A DNA stretch of 64,000 nt from Rhytidiadelphus loreus (taxonomy: Eukaryota > Streptophyta > Bryopsida > Hypnales > Hylocomiaceae). Shown in pieces: positions 10,504 to 21,315 of the stretch; the stretch's first letter is position 1; every line of letters starts with the position of its first letter. Below the pieces are notes generated by a model, which was not told the origin of the DNA, did not search any database, and saw only the letters and a list, made by a program, of their open reading frames with translations. Location: NCBI GenBank assembly GCA_947034895.1, contig OX344764.1, positions 54,913,348 through 54,977,347 of the forward strand, in the 5' to 3' direction. The position numbers were made by a program, and so were the translations under genes.

Positions 10504-11337
10504 CTATGTAGGAAAAAAGAATTCAAACTTTGGGAAGTTAATAAAAACTTCAAGAAAAATTTCAAAGGAGAAAGAAGTAACTTCAAACCTTATGAAAAGA
10601 AGAATTTTGCTGGTGATACGAAATATTTTTTCTATAAAAAGCCAAGACATTTGATTAAAGATTGCAGAACAAGAATTGCTACTGAAAGAAGTAACAAATG
10701 TTGTTACTAAATCATATAAACTATATGTGGTAGCACTATTGGTTAATAACAAACCGGATTCTACAAGGTACATTAATTTAGGAGCAACTCAACATATGTG
10801 TGATGAGTTAGAGGGATTTATAAATTATACTAAGTATAAAAATAATCAAGTCGTCTATTTAGGAGATGACTCAAGTACTCAACATCATATACAATTAAAG
10901 ATTGTGGTGATGTAAATGTAAAAATTTTAAATGATAATGAGAGGATCATACCTAATGTTTTACACATACCAGGTCTTGTAAAGAATTTATTCTCTACAAA
11001 ACAATTAGACAAAGTTAAAAGAGAAGTACAAATTAAATCTGGAATATCAACACTTATTAATAAATTTGGTGAAACAATTGCAACATATAAGTTAAATCCT
11101 AACCTATTTGAATTAGATACAAGTATCACATGTAATGCACATCAAATTGCTATTCTAGCTACTATAAATTTAAACAAAGCCAATTTGTGGCACTCAAAAT
11201 TAAGCCACATAAATCAACAAAGATTAAAAGAAATACAAACCATGACAAAAGGGATTGATTCTTTTAATAAAAAAGAAATAACTTTATGTCAATCTTGCAT
11301 AGAAGGCAAACAACTTAAAGAAAAATTTCCTAAATAA
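10504..11337 (+). pseudogene. Copia Gag end, protease and GAG-pre-integrase
   Basis: Around 10616-10666 a zinc knuckle is visible with both N-terminal cysteines changed to Tyr (KYFFYKKPRHLIKDC), consistent with TGT-to-TAT transitions. At 10770-10800 the protease site reads NLGATQHM where active copia proteases have DSGA, so the catalytic Asp is gone. A frameshift near 10900 leads into GAG-pre-integrase (LWHSKLSHINQQRLKEI, then CQSCIEGKQ), ending with a TAA at about 11335. These domains process the polyprotein and begin integrase. Confidence 0.8.
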
Positions 11338-11990
11338 AGTATACAAAGAGCTACTCAATTACTAGAACTTGTACATTCTGATATATGTGATTCTATGCAA
11401 GTTGGCATCTATTCTGGATGCACTTATTTCATTACCTTTACTAATGACCTATCAAGATATTGTCATGTACACTTAATAAAACACAAATTAGAAGCATTTG
11501 ATAAATTTATTTGAATGTAAACCATGGAGGTGAATATATGTCAAATGAATTTAAAGAATTATATAAGAAAGAAGGAATAAAACAAGAACTTACTATAGCC
11601 TTTATACCACAACCAAATGACATTTCTGAAAGAAAGAATAGAACATTAGCAAACACAATTCTTGCAATGTTATCCTACTCTAAATTACCTAAGATATTTG
11701 GAGTAAAGCACTCCAAATTGAAAATCTTCAAAATAGAAGCCCTACTAAGTTTGTAACTAAAAATAAAACACCATTTGAAATGTGGTGTGGACATCCACCC
11801 AACTTATCATACCTTAAAACATTTTGGTGCAAAGCCCGTATTTTTATTCCTAAAGAAATGAGGAAAAAATTAGATTCACATTTACAAGAAGCAATATTTT
11901 TGGGCTATAGTATAGATTCTAAGGCATATTGCCTAATGAATTTTGAAAACAAAAGAAAAATCATTTAAAAAAATGTTATATTTGATGAAA
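11338..11990 (+). pseudogene. Copia integrase, fragmented
   Basis: HSDICDSMQ and YFITFTNDLSRY mark the first part of the integrase core with its first catalytic Asp. The segment that should contain the middle of the core is missing: after LEAFDKFI the frame stops and shifts into GGEYMSNEF and PQPNDISERKNRTL, the latter with the catalytic Glu. A third piece (about 11780-11968) carries PNLSYLKTFWCKARIF and FLGYSIDSKAY, the conserved C-terminal region of copia integrases. At least three frame breaks separate the pieces. Confidence 0.82.
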
Positions 11991-12113
11991 TCACATTTGA
12001 TGTAAAAAAAGGACCTTGATATATGAGGATGATGACAAAGATATAATAGACTTAAATTTACTTAAAAGACTTTCTACTACTATGAAGTCTAATCTAACCA
12101 ATACACTTCATCA

Positions 12114-12284
12114 CACTAGAAGAAAAAAGGGGGTTTTGCGACTGCAAGTTTTGAATCAACAACTACGATGCAACTAGAAAACAACTACATTGCAACTACT
12201 GTAATTTGTGTCCACAGTGACTCAAAACTCAGAACCCCCTTTTAGTGTCATGAAGGTAAGTATTTTTTTTTTTTTCTTCTAGTG
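12114..12284. mobile_element. CACTA-type MITE with 3-bp TSD (TCA)
   Basis: Ends are CACTAGAAGAAAAAA and its inverse TTTTTTCTTCTAGTG, flanked by TCA on both sides (12111-12113 and 12285-12287). CACTA ends with a 3-bp duplication are the rule for the En/Spm superfamily. Taking out the insertion and one TCA joins the copia flanks in frame. A stretch of about 37 bases at the right end, including flank sequence TCATGAAGGTAAGTATT, is duplicated in tandem, so an inner AGTG end is also visible near 12244-12247. Confidence 0.82.
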
Positions 12285-12287
12285 TCA

Positions 12288-13241
12288 TGAAGGTAAGTAT
12301 TTTGAACAATTACAACAAACCATTGATTTACATACATTAAATTTACAATCAATTTCAAATAGTTCTTCAAACTTGGAGACACAATCCCTTTCCCATGATG
12401 ATGTAGTTGAGGTCTTCTCTCAACTATCCTTACGCAATAATAGTAATAGAAATATCTCTTAAAGAAGCTAAAGTTATTTTTGTCTTGAGAGAGCCAAGCC
12501 CTCCACCTAGTTCTTCCAAACCTAAAAGGAATAGTAAACAAACAAAAAGGTTACTTGAGTCCATACAAGGAGGAAAGGAGTATAAATTACATTGTCTTAG
12601 AGATCATCAAGCTAATATTGTTCTCACCTTTATACTCTATAGAAGCTCCTCAATCCCTTCAAGAAACTTCAGAGAGAATCGATGCTAAAGAATAGCAAGC
12701 TGCAGTCATTGTTGCACTCACTTCATTAGAAAAGAACAAGAAATGGAATTTAGTTCTTCTTCCTTCAAATAGAAAACCAATTAGCTCAAAGTGGATTTAA
12801 AAAATTAAAATCAATGTTTATGGCACTATTGATAAATACAAGGTTAGGCTAGTAGCAAGATGATTCACTAAAATTCAAAGTATTGATTATGTTGAGACAT
12901 TCTCTCTTGTAGTCAAACTCAACTCTATTAAAGTACTTTTTGCTCTAATAGCCGAATACAACTTAAAGATTCATCATTTAGATGCTAAAACAAAAAATTT
13001 ACATGGATTTATTAAAGAAGACATGTACATGAGTATAATTGAATGTTTATCCCCTCCTACAAACACTAATTTGGTGTGTAAATTAAACAAATCCTTATAT
13101 AGCCTAAAACAATGATTTAGAGCATGACCGTATCAAAGATTAGATCAATATTTATTCCTTCAACAATATCAATGGTTTGAATTAGATGCTAATATCTATC
13201 TTGAAAAAGAATCTAATAATGGTTTCACAATTCTTAGCGTA
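12288..13241 (+). pseudogene. Copia reverse transcriptase, first part
   Basis: From about 12690 the frame shows LTSLEKNKKWNLV, SSKWI, YKVRLVAR, YVETFSLVVKLNSIK, HHLDAKTKN and LYSLKQ, the usual order of copia RT up to the catalytic site. Several TAG/TAA codons interrupt it, for example at VAR-stop and LKQ-stop where active elements have tryptophan or arginine. The catalytic YVDD is split by the palindromic MITE at 13245. The 12288-12690 part is a poorly conserved linker between integrase and RT. Confidence 0.82.
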
Positions 13242-13244
13242 TAT

Positions 13245-13416
13245 CACTACTAGAAAACGCTGAAATTTCAACACAATTCTGTTGATTTGGTCGAGTTGTT
13301 CCGGTCACTGTACAACCAAAATTTGTTGATTTCAACAAATTTTGGTTGTACAGTGACCGGAACAACTCGACCAAATCAACAGAATTGTGTTGAAATTTCA
13401 GCATTTTCTAGTAGTG
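13245..13416. mobile_element. Near-perfect palindromic CACTA-type MITE, TSD TAT
   Basis: The element is an inverted repeat of two arms of about 85 bases with a 2-base centre. I find one mismatch (ACG versus ATG, a CpG transition). Ends are CACTACTAGAAAA and TTTTCTAGTAGTG. TAT flanks it at 13242-13244 and 13417-13419. Removal with one TAT restores the copia codons for S-V-Y-V-D-D. It has no coding capacity. An RNA crossing it would fold into an almost perfect hairpin. Confidence 0.93.
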
Positions 13417-13419
13417 TAT

Positions 13420-13931
13420 GTTGATGACTACATCATCATTAGCAATCATGTTGCTTTAATTTAGTAAGTCAAAGATATCATACAAAAGAAATTTGACATG
13501 TTAGATGAGGGTGAAATACATTATACCTTAAAAATGCAATCATAAAAAAAAGACAAGAAGGATAGATCATATTACTAACATCAACAAACATATCTAACAA
13601 ATGAACTTAAAGAATTTAACATGCTTAGTTATAATTTATTAAGTACACAATTTGGGATTTATTTAAGTAAAAAAGAAAGTATAACATCTCATCAAGACCT
13701 ATATCTTTACTAAAAAACTGTAGGCAACTTAATGCATGACATTATCAACTCACACTCTGATTGTGCATATGCAGTTAGTAACTTAGCACAATACCTATCT
13801 AACCCTAGTATATTTCACATACAAACATTAAAAAAAACTTTTAAAATATATAAAAGGTACTTTATTATTTTTTAGAATAAATTATCAAAAGTTTGCACAA
13901 AGAGATGTGCTTTATGACTTCTCTGATGTAG
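13420..13931 (+). pseudogene. Copia RT end and RNase H linker
   Basis: After the catalytic VDDYII the frame continues with FDMLDEGEIHYTL, later VGNLMHDIINSHSDCAYAVSNLAQYLSNPS, the standard copia region leading into RNase H. Several stops are present. It is cut at DVD by the solo LTR and resumes at 17956. Confidence 0.8.
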
Positions 13932-14282
13932 ATTAGTGTGGGCGCTTAATTACCCACCCTTGGTAATTAATCGGACACAACCAGGTTCTAGGGGTTAACT
14001 AAATTCTAACCTAACGGGTGACTAAGCGTCGGTCCATTGTGCCTTCCAAGCAATGGATCTTCCTTACTAAGTTCCTAGTTTTCGCAGGTGACAGTGGAGT
14101 TGCCCCCAATTGGCGAGGGAATAGTTCGGGCTAACCGTCCCCTAACGGAAGCCTATGCGAACTACCACCGAATCTTTCCTAATCTATGGGAATCTAAGGC
14201 TAATTGACCCTTCTTAAGACTGGGGAGGGATTTACCTAGGTCCCTTCCATGGTTTCCTAAGTTAATTGGGTCTTTTCCTAAT

Positions 14283-14600
14283 CTAAGTTATCTTTTTCCT
14301 TAATTTAATTTATCCTTTTTTCCTAATTTAATTTCTTAATTTAATTCCTAATTTAATTTATCTTTTTTCCTAATTTAATTTCTTAATTTAATTCCTAATT
14401 TAATTTATCTTTTTTCCTAATTTAATTTCTTAATTTAATTCCTAATTTAATTTATCTTTTTTCCTAATTTAATCTTCTAATTTAATTTATCTTTTATCTA
14501 ATTTAATCTTCTAATTTAATTTATCTTTTATCTAATTTAATCTTCTAATTTAATTTATCTTTGATTTAATTTATCTCCTAATTCAAGTTGTCTAATTTAT
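14283..14600. repeat. AT-rich tandem repeats in LTR copy A
   Basis: Three units of 48 bp (start TCCTAATTTAATTTCTTAAT) are followed by three units of 34 bp (CTAATTTAATCTTCTAATTT). Both are built from the shorter word CTAATTTAAT. Slippage expansion inside the LTR is the simplest reading. Confidence 0.9.
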
Positions 14601-15465
14601 CTCCTAATTTAATTTATCTAACTTAGTTGCTTGTATGGGCCACTCCTATGTATGAAATGGGTTTGGATACTTCGAGTCCTATTTGATAAACTTCTATGTC
14701 TAACTCAAGGCCCCCTAATCCCTATTTGCTAATCAGAATTATTCACTATCTAACAGAGTCTAACGTAAATTAGAAGGGAAAAAAAAGAGACACCGGAGAT
14801 TTGTTTAATGACTCACCTGATCGCCGTTAGCATGTGCGGCATCCTCCTCCATACCTCCAGCCGCGTGCTCGTATTCCATAGTCGACACGTATTTTGACGT
14901 AGTAAAATGCCAACGGCTTAGTCCTCGGCAAAGTGGTACACCCTAAAGACCTTTAATGGTCCCTTCCTTACTCCTTGCCTCTTCTCCTTTTCTTTCAACA
15001 CTATTCCTACCAACCCTTTAAATGAGACCTTACACCATATGACGCTAATCTAATGGAAGAATCACCTATTCCCTTACGTCGTCATTTCGGTGTCATCCTA
15101 ATCTCCTTCCTAATGGTTGTAAGAAGATTTTGAGATTTCCTACCTAATCCTATGACGCAACACTATTTATCGTCTCTCCCTTCCTCCCCTCCTATAACTA
15201 CCCCCTTCCTAATCTTGTCATCATTGTGTGAGGTGGCTTGTTGGTGAGGGACTTTGAGAGGTTGTGCAAGTTTGGACGCGTGGGATGGCGACTTCTCTTC
15301 CCCCCTTCTTCCTTTAGCCTTGAGTTGGCCTTTCGTTAGTCTTTCACTAGACCCCGGTTTCAATCTTAGTGTGATAAAACCCCAAAAAAAAGGTGTGGTG
15401 GGGCCCCGCAGGGCATCATTCCGTAGTGCTGAATTTAGTTGAGGTGAGGATTTCTCCTTTCACCC

Positions 15466-15740
15466 CCCCCCCCTTTTCTGGACTCCCCGCCCAAGCTCCC
15501 TGGACTCCCCGACTCCCCAGCCCAAGCACCCTAGACTTCCCAGACCGAGCCCCCTGGACTCCCCGCCCAAGTTCCCTGGACTCCTCGACTCCCCAGCCCA
15601 AGCACCCTGGACTTCCCAGACCGAGCCCCCTGGACTCCCCGCCCAAGCTCCCTGGACTCCCCGACTCCCCAGCCCAAGCACCTTGGACTTCCCAGACCGA
15701 GCCCCCTGGACTCCCCAACTCCCCGCCCAAGCTTCCCCGA
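15466..15740. repeat. C-rich 76-bp minisatellite in LTR copy A
   Basis: Units of 76 bp repeat about 3.5 times, with markers AGCCCAAGCACC at 15519, 15595 and 15671. The units contain CTGGACTCCCCGCCCAAG and CCAGACCGAGCCCC. Long open frames on both strands through this interval come from the repeat and its scarcity of AT-rich stops, not from a gene. Copy B has a different G-rich/C-rich array at the matching place. Confidence 0.9.
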
Positions 15741-15955
15741 CTGTGCCAGTACTGTGCCGGTACTGCTGCCGGTCCCGCTGCCGGGCTGCCCCGGTACTGG
15801 TGCTGGTGGCTGGTTTGGCGCTGGTTTCTCTCTCCTTCCTAAATTCCTCCTCTCGGGTTCCCGTATGGGAACCCATTCAACTAAAAACTAAACTGGATAT
15901 TACTTTTTGTGGTCAGGGTAAAACAGGGCTGGACTAAAGGTGACGTTTTTGAGGG

Positions 15956-16253
15956 CAGAGCTTCGCCGTTAGGGGATAAACTGAGAGTTAGCCCCGCTAT
16001 CCTATGGGGGTTCTTCCGCCTTTCTACCAACTAGGGGGTATCTTGGGAGCTAAACTTTAATCTTTCCCAAGAAGATCTTGGGAACTAAACTTTTGGAACT
16101 TAGACCTTCCCGGGTCCAAAGCTTCGCCGTAGGATCGGTTTTAACACCGACTTTAGGACTTGCCAAGGCTTGGGATTCAAAGCTCCGCCGTCTAGGACTC
16201 GTTTTAACACACTCTTTAGGACTCAAAGGGTCACAAGGTCAAAGCTTCGCCGT
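15956..16253 (-). repeat. Reiterated CAAAGCTTCGCCGT box in LTR copy A
   Basis: The word CAAAGCT(T/C)CGCCGT occurs at 16117-16130, 16178-16191 and 16240-16253, a spacing of about 61 bp, with a related AGCTTCGCCGTTAG at 15959. The same word and spacing occur in copies B (24820, 24881, inverted) and C (52244-52440, four units). Conservation across otherwise diverged LTRs suggests an old 61-bp tandem unit, possibly regulatory. Confidence 0.8.
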
Positions 16254-16678
16254 CCCCCGAAGGGTGGGGTCCACACAATCAAGGGAAAGGGTTACTAGGG
16301 TTAGATCTCCTTCTAAGGCACATGTACATGTAAGGTAGTAACGTTAGAGACTTTATGCACCAAAGGCCCCCCAAAGCGGCATCGCCAAGGTACGGTGGGG
16401 GGTTACTCTGGGGTTAGTGCACGACACAAGATAAACTTCACCAAAGACTCTTCAAATGGGACCAAAAGAAAGCCAAAGAAAGTACACAAAGTACATACGT
16501 ACAAGAAGAAGGACTCCAAGGACCTTTAAAAGCTGCAAATAGAACAACAACGAGAGCCAAAAGTGCTCCAAAAACACCGTAGAGGTTTTTTGGCCTAAAC
16601 GCCAAAAATTCCAAGATAACTTGGACCCATGGACCCAAAACAAGTATTGGGGGTGTTTTGGGAGAGAGAAGGGCCCCC

Positions 16679-16685
16679 TTTTATA
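16679..16685 (-). promoter_or_regulatory. Likely TATA box of LTR copy A
   Basis: The minus strand reads CCTATAAAAGGGGG, identical in copy B at 24291-24304 on the plus strand. It lies about 1.27 kb from the U3 end of each LTR, so transcription would start soon after and leave a very long R/U5 of about 2.5 kb. Confidence 0.65.
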
Positions 16686-17955
16686 GGTTTCCAAGGGCCC
16701 ACTCCCCCCCTCGACGAGTAACCTCATCCATCCGGATTTTCATCCAACTTTGAGATTTTCACCTAATCTTGGGTTTTACGCTGGTCCTAGTTTCTAACTT
16801 TTGGAGTTTAGCTCGGAATTGCAAATGGATTGCGCCAATGGCTTCAGAATGCCATTTTTAGCCTAAGGGACCCTCTACCCCCTATTTCTATCACCAAAAA
16901 CCCATCGGAAACTAGTGCCAACTGGAGCCAATTAAAAGGGTAAAAACCTAACTTTTGGGGTTTACCTCTTTTGGCTTGGGTAACTAGCTAGGGTTGTTGG
17001 GGAGGCTCTAGGGAGTAAGAAAAGGCTCCTTGATGTCTTCGTTCCAACTTCATACGCTCCCGGGACGCCGGTCAACCCCGCAAAGATCCTTCCGTAAATA
17101 TTAATTGGGGGGATGTTGTCAGTTTCGGCTGCTTCCCGCTATTGGAACTCCATGAATTTTGTCGGGGCGCGTTATTATCATAAAAGATGCTAGTCTAATT
17201 TTTAGTGAGATTTTACCGCGGCCTGGGTATTTTCTATGAATTTCCCAACATGGCCTTTGGCGGTTGACCGCTCGGAAAAAGATCCTTTGGAGATAAAAAA
17301 AAACCGAGACTTTTGGGGGAACCTCTCATGGAGTCCCCCAAGCCACGTGCCAAGTCTTGGGCTATTCTGGCACACAGTTGGTGGCGAGGTGAAAACTGAC
17401 TTCGGTTGAATCACTGGCAGTCACGGAATCTTTCACATGTGAGGGAATCTTGGCGAATGGGTTTTGCCGTGGATGTCCCGACATGTTCCAGATCCGAGAA
17501 CACTATCCGGCGGCTGTGGATTCCTCCATGCGGCTTGTCTGGGACAAGTGACACCTGCAAGCTAACAAATTGGATTCCTAATGTTTTGTCGGTGGAATGG
17601 GGAAACTAGAACCTATCTTTGGAGATTTACGTGGGGACCTCCTCCACTCTCCTAAGACTTAAGTTAGCCTATCATGGTCACATGCACTAGGGTTTTGGGC
17701 TATTTTGGGTAAGTTCCCAGTAGCCTTGTTGTTTCCTACTAATTACGGGTTCTAACCTATATACAAGTGGGTTTTATGGGTAATCTATGGATAAAAGGCT
17801 ATTTATGATCAAATGCTATACTGGTACATGACATACCTATTTTGGTTCTACACTCTTTTTTGGGCTTTTTGTACTACTTTATGCCTTAATTTGTAATAAA
17901 CTAAAAAAAAAGAAAACAATGAGTCCCAAGTGACGAATTTGGGGCTCACAATTAG

Positions 17956-18425
17956 GCAAGTAACAAAGAAACCTATCAATATACCTCAGGATATTGCTTC
18001 ATCCTTGTTGTTGGTGTTATTTCCTAGGGTAGCAAGAAACAACAATTAGTAGCACTTTCTTCAATAGAATCAAAATACATTGCATGGGCAAAGACTATAG
18101 TTGAAGCAATTTTGTTAAGATAATTATTGCATGAACTTGGTTTTATTCAACAAAATTCAACCATAATCTATTAAGATAGTCAAAATTCCATTGTTTTAAG
18201 TAAAAATCCAAAGTATCATTCTAAAAACAAACATATAGGTCTATACACAATATCATTTTACAAGAGAAAAGGTAATTTTACAAGACATTTAGTTCAAATA
18301 TGTTCCAACAATAGAGATGAAAGCTGATATTTTTACAAAATCCTTACCAAGAAATAAACATTATTATTGCATGTTTCAATTAGGCATGAATTTGATCTCC
18401 TCAATTTCAAGTCTTGCATAAGAAC
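17956..18425 (+). pseudogene. Copia RNase H, part after the solo LTR
   Basis: Reading across the LTR insertion (one ATTAG removed) gives the copia RNase H series: ASNKETYQ, TSGYCFILV, GSKKQQLVALSSIESKYIA, then KYHSKNKHI, FTRE-like residues, and DIFTKSLPRNK close to the usual pol end. Two tryptophan codons have become TAG (before ASNKE and before GSKK). A frameshift precedes the end. This is the final domain of copia pol. Confidence 0.85.
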
Positions 18426-19448
18426 CAACAATAAAACTTTAATGACTTATACAAAGTCAAATCCACCATCCGTCTTTTGTGGAAGCATCTTTGATAAATA
18501 TATTCAAGAAACTACATCTTTACTTCATCACTTGTTTCAACTAGTGCAACAATTTACATTAGATTTTCTTAAGTTTTGGAATGGAAGACACTATTGACCT
18601 TCAAGCTATAGATTATTTAAGACTTCTTAAAGTGAACAATATTTAAAAAATAAACGGCTTTAATAGTTTAAACTCTAACCAATATTTCCAAGCTGAAACA
18701 AACTTAGTTCAAAAAGACCAACACAATAAACATCAAAGTCAAATAAAAGATTTAAAGGTGAAGTCTAAGGCCATGCGACCCATGCTTCATGGGCCTATTT
18801 TTTTTATAGAATCAACACAACTAGACAAAATCTTAGCAAATCAAGTTCCATTTTAAAAGTACTTGGGTCCATCTCATCAAAATCTAAATTGTCCTAATAA
18901 ACCAACTAGTGAAAGGTTGGCCCAATTTTAAGTACTAGTGCAATTATTGCAATTGTTTGACTTTATTGAAACAAAGCAAACAAAAGTAGAGAAACATAGG
19001 CAACTTACCTCATCAAAGTCCACGCTTAACAAAACAACTTGCTTACAACAAGGCACCCTTTAATACAACATAACCGGGAGCTTTCAACAACACTACTACC
19101 AAACACGATGCATGAGGTTTTGCCCTTCGTGCTATAAGAATTTATCATGAGATAGACTACACCTAGTGTGAAAATAGATCACCAAAATTTCAATTCTAGA
19201 TCATTCAATTTAAATACACCAAACTTAGTGAAAACCTCTAAACCTCAAACTATGACAAATTTACAAAATAGACTTTTAAATATATATATATTTTTTAATT
19301 TCTAAAAAATAAGTAATTTGATTACTATAAAGCTAGACATGTTCAATAAAAATTTCATATTTATTGGACTTGCACTTCAAAAGTTATAACAAATGATAAC
19401 TACATTACCTCAATTGTGACAAAAAAATAGAACAAATGTTTCTTGCAA
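18426..19448 (+). repeat. Copia 3' untranslated region and 3' LTR
   Basis: No coding signal is seen. The last 110 bases (19341-19448) match the remnant at 10193-10303, so the 3' LTR should lie in this interval. Its start is not clear because the other copy is truncated. Confidence 0.45.
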
Positions 19449-19953
19449 TGACCCTACTGACTTCATTCATTTTGTAATCATTATTAAGAGATTGAATTAC
19501 TTCATTTAATGCTTCTATTTTTTTTTCACTTACTTCCTCCCCCTTTGTATTGTATTGGTAATATCTTGTAGCTAGCGGATTTTGTAGTTATCCTAAAACA
19601 ATGCCTTTTTCGGAAGGGCGTTTCCTTAACAAATAAGGACTTTTACTTGCATCTTCTTTTTAATAGCTAGAATTCCCTATATTCAAGTTATTTTGATGTT
19701 TCTCTTTTGAATTTTGGTTGTGGTTGCGTTGTAATCATATCTCATTACTTGATAATATTATTATAAAACTTGATAATAATGACTTTCCTAAGAAAAAATA
19801 TTTATTACTTCCAAATTTCGGTACTAATTCTGGTGTTTATGAAAAAATGTGGGATTTTGTTCTAAATTCTAGCTTTTATCTTTGAATTTGTTGTTGTAGT
19901 AGGATAGCCAAGTCTCAATTGATATCTCCCCCTCTTTGAATTTATATTGTTGC
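19449..19953. other. AT-rich unassigned sequence, LINE target
   Basis: This is the sequence into which the LINE inserted; it continues at 35186 on the other side. Nothing recognisable is coded here. Short C-T-rich and CTACAACAACAA (minus strand) words suggest old leader-like sequence, without firm support. Confidence 0.4.
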
Positions 19954-19965
19954 TATAGTTTTTCC

Positions 19966-19977
19966 TTTTTTTTTTTT
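19966..19977 (-). other. Poly(A) tail of the LINE
   Basis: Twelve T residues on the plus strand directly follow the left target duplication, part of which they overlap. They mark the 3' end of a minus-strand LINE. Confidence 0.85.
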
Positions 19978-20104
19978 GAGCAAATGGGGAAAAACCCACT
20001 GCATTAACAAAGGATCCGAAAAAACAACCAAGCTAACTAGCAGTTGGAGAAAGAAGAGAAAAGAGCACACAAAACTGAAAAAATCCAAAAAGAACACATC
20101 GAGG

Positions 20105-21109
20105 CTACTGGAAGGAACTCCGCTGGGGGCCCTCGCAGTTCCAAACAATGACGTTATTCCTCTTACTAGCTAACAACGGGGATTGTAACCAAAGCTTCTC
20201 GAATTTTGCTTGGGCATTCTTAGCACAACGAGGATTCATCTGGGCAGTGCACATGGCTCTATATTGGACCGCGCGACCAACATCAAGCAACAAATCCCAG
20301 ATGATCTTTTGTGTGACACCTCGAGGCCACGTGGTCTGTGAGAAAACAATGTTGTTGCGAGCAATCCAAATAATCCATAAGGTCGAACCTCTAAGCAAGG
20401 ACCAAATATTACGCAAATTAGTAAACCTGTGAGGAATCGGATTGCCAAAAATACATTGACTGGAGGAAAACCTGATAAGAGGACCCTGAGAAAGTTGTGC
20501 CCCGCTGAGGTGGTGCAAAACTGAGTGAGCATACACCCACACATCCTGGGCTTGAGGGCAAAGGTAGAATCTGTGAATCGGAGTCTCAATCTCACTAGTG
20601 TTACAGCAGTTGCAAGTGGTGTCCATATTTGGGTTAATACGAGCTCTCCAGGAATGCACCGCCACGGCGTTGTGCCAGATAGACCACATGAAGGCAACTT
20701 CCTTCTATGACCGGGTCTTGTGCCATAGATCTTTCCAGTTCGGCAGATATGTGTTGGGAAGGTTGTTGCTCCACTTGGACGGAATGGATCGCTTGAGCTG
20801 TGGGTTCTTAGTGAGGCAATGTCTACCTACCTTTGTGGAGTATGATAAGATGGGCGGACCATCTATCCAGGTCCATCTACTCGGGTCGAATGAAAGCAAG
20901 TTTATGGCCGCGACATATGAAAGTTTGATTGCCCCATCTCGTCTTCCGTAGCTTTCGACAATGTGTATTCTTCGTATTACACTCCTGTATACATGGTCGG
21001 TCACGGTTGGAGGGTTGGTTACTAATTGATTGGAGCAGGCCCTAATGGTAGCTATCGTGGCTTCGGCAAGGACGGTGAGCCTTCGGGGGAGATGGGATAA
21101 GATATCCAT
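20105..21109 (-). pseudogene. LINE ORF2 C-terminal region, zf-RVT domain
   Basis: The segment contains WSIWHNAVAVHSWRARI, CNCCNTSEIETPIHRFYLC and W-rich LWIIWIARNN, which match the reverse-transcriptase zinc-binding domain at the C terminus of plant L1 ORF2 proteins. Two open pieces (20705-21109 and 20105-20689) overlap the junction at KTRS and are in different frames, so at least one frameshift lies near 20700. The product would help the RT bind RNA. Confidence 0.85.
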
Positions 21110-21315
21110 CTACGTCCCTTTGATCTCCCACGCTAGTTCAGGAACTTCTTGCTGTGCGTTAGAAAAGAGGCCCACCCACTAGCCGTCTGTTACTAGGTCA
21201 TATTCATTTGCCTTGTAAGAAAAACCAACCATTCGTGAGGAATGTGGGATAGGAGATACCGCCATTGCTCGAAGTCGTTGTCCTCGAGCTTGAAAGCCTG
21301 AGAGACTTCTTCCCG

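Larger units (their letters stand above)
13937..17950 (-). mobile_element. 4.0-kb solo LTR (family L, copy A), TSD ATTAG
   Basis: The 4014-bp unit has TG…CA termini and the 5-bp target duplication ATTAG (13932-13936 and 17951-17955). No internal region is present, so it is a solo LTR left by LTR-LTR recombination. It interrupts copia RNase H. A second copy, inverted, lies at 23033-26881, with more diverged relatives at about 50930-54174 and 42530-44515. The sense strand is set by the TATA box, which reads on the minus strand here and on the plus strand in copy B. The LTR carries an AT-rich tandem array, a C-rich minisatellite and three to four copies of a CAAAGCTTCGCCGT box. Confidence 0.95.
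10193..19448 (+). mobile_element. Decayed Ty1/copia retrotransposon hosting three insertions
   Basis: Plus-strand coding relics appear in copia order: zinc knuckle, protease, GAG-pre-integrase, integrase, RT and RNase H. Interruptions at 12114-12284, 13245-13416 and 13937-17950 are transposon insertions with exact target duplications. Stops, frameshifts and a missing stretch of integrase show long decay. LTR limits are approximate. Confidence 0.85.

Noticed and set aside
14270..14600. Regular short repeat considered as a CRISPR array.
   Set aside because: There are no unique spacers; it is a plain AT-rich tandem repeat in a eukaryotic LTR.
15393..15937. Long overlapping open frames on both strands, Pro/Gly/Leu-rich, up to 149 codons.
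   Set aside because: They follow a 76-bp C-rich minisatellite inside an LTR. Open frames on both strands with repeated residues are a composition effect.
17202..17609. Frames on both strands also present inverted at 23370-23745.
   Set aside because: They lie in homologous parts of LTR copies A and B and are broken differently in copy C. They reflect LTR sequence, not a gene.
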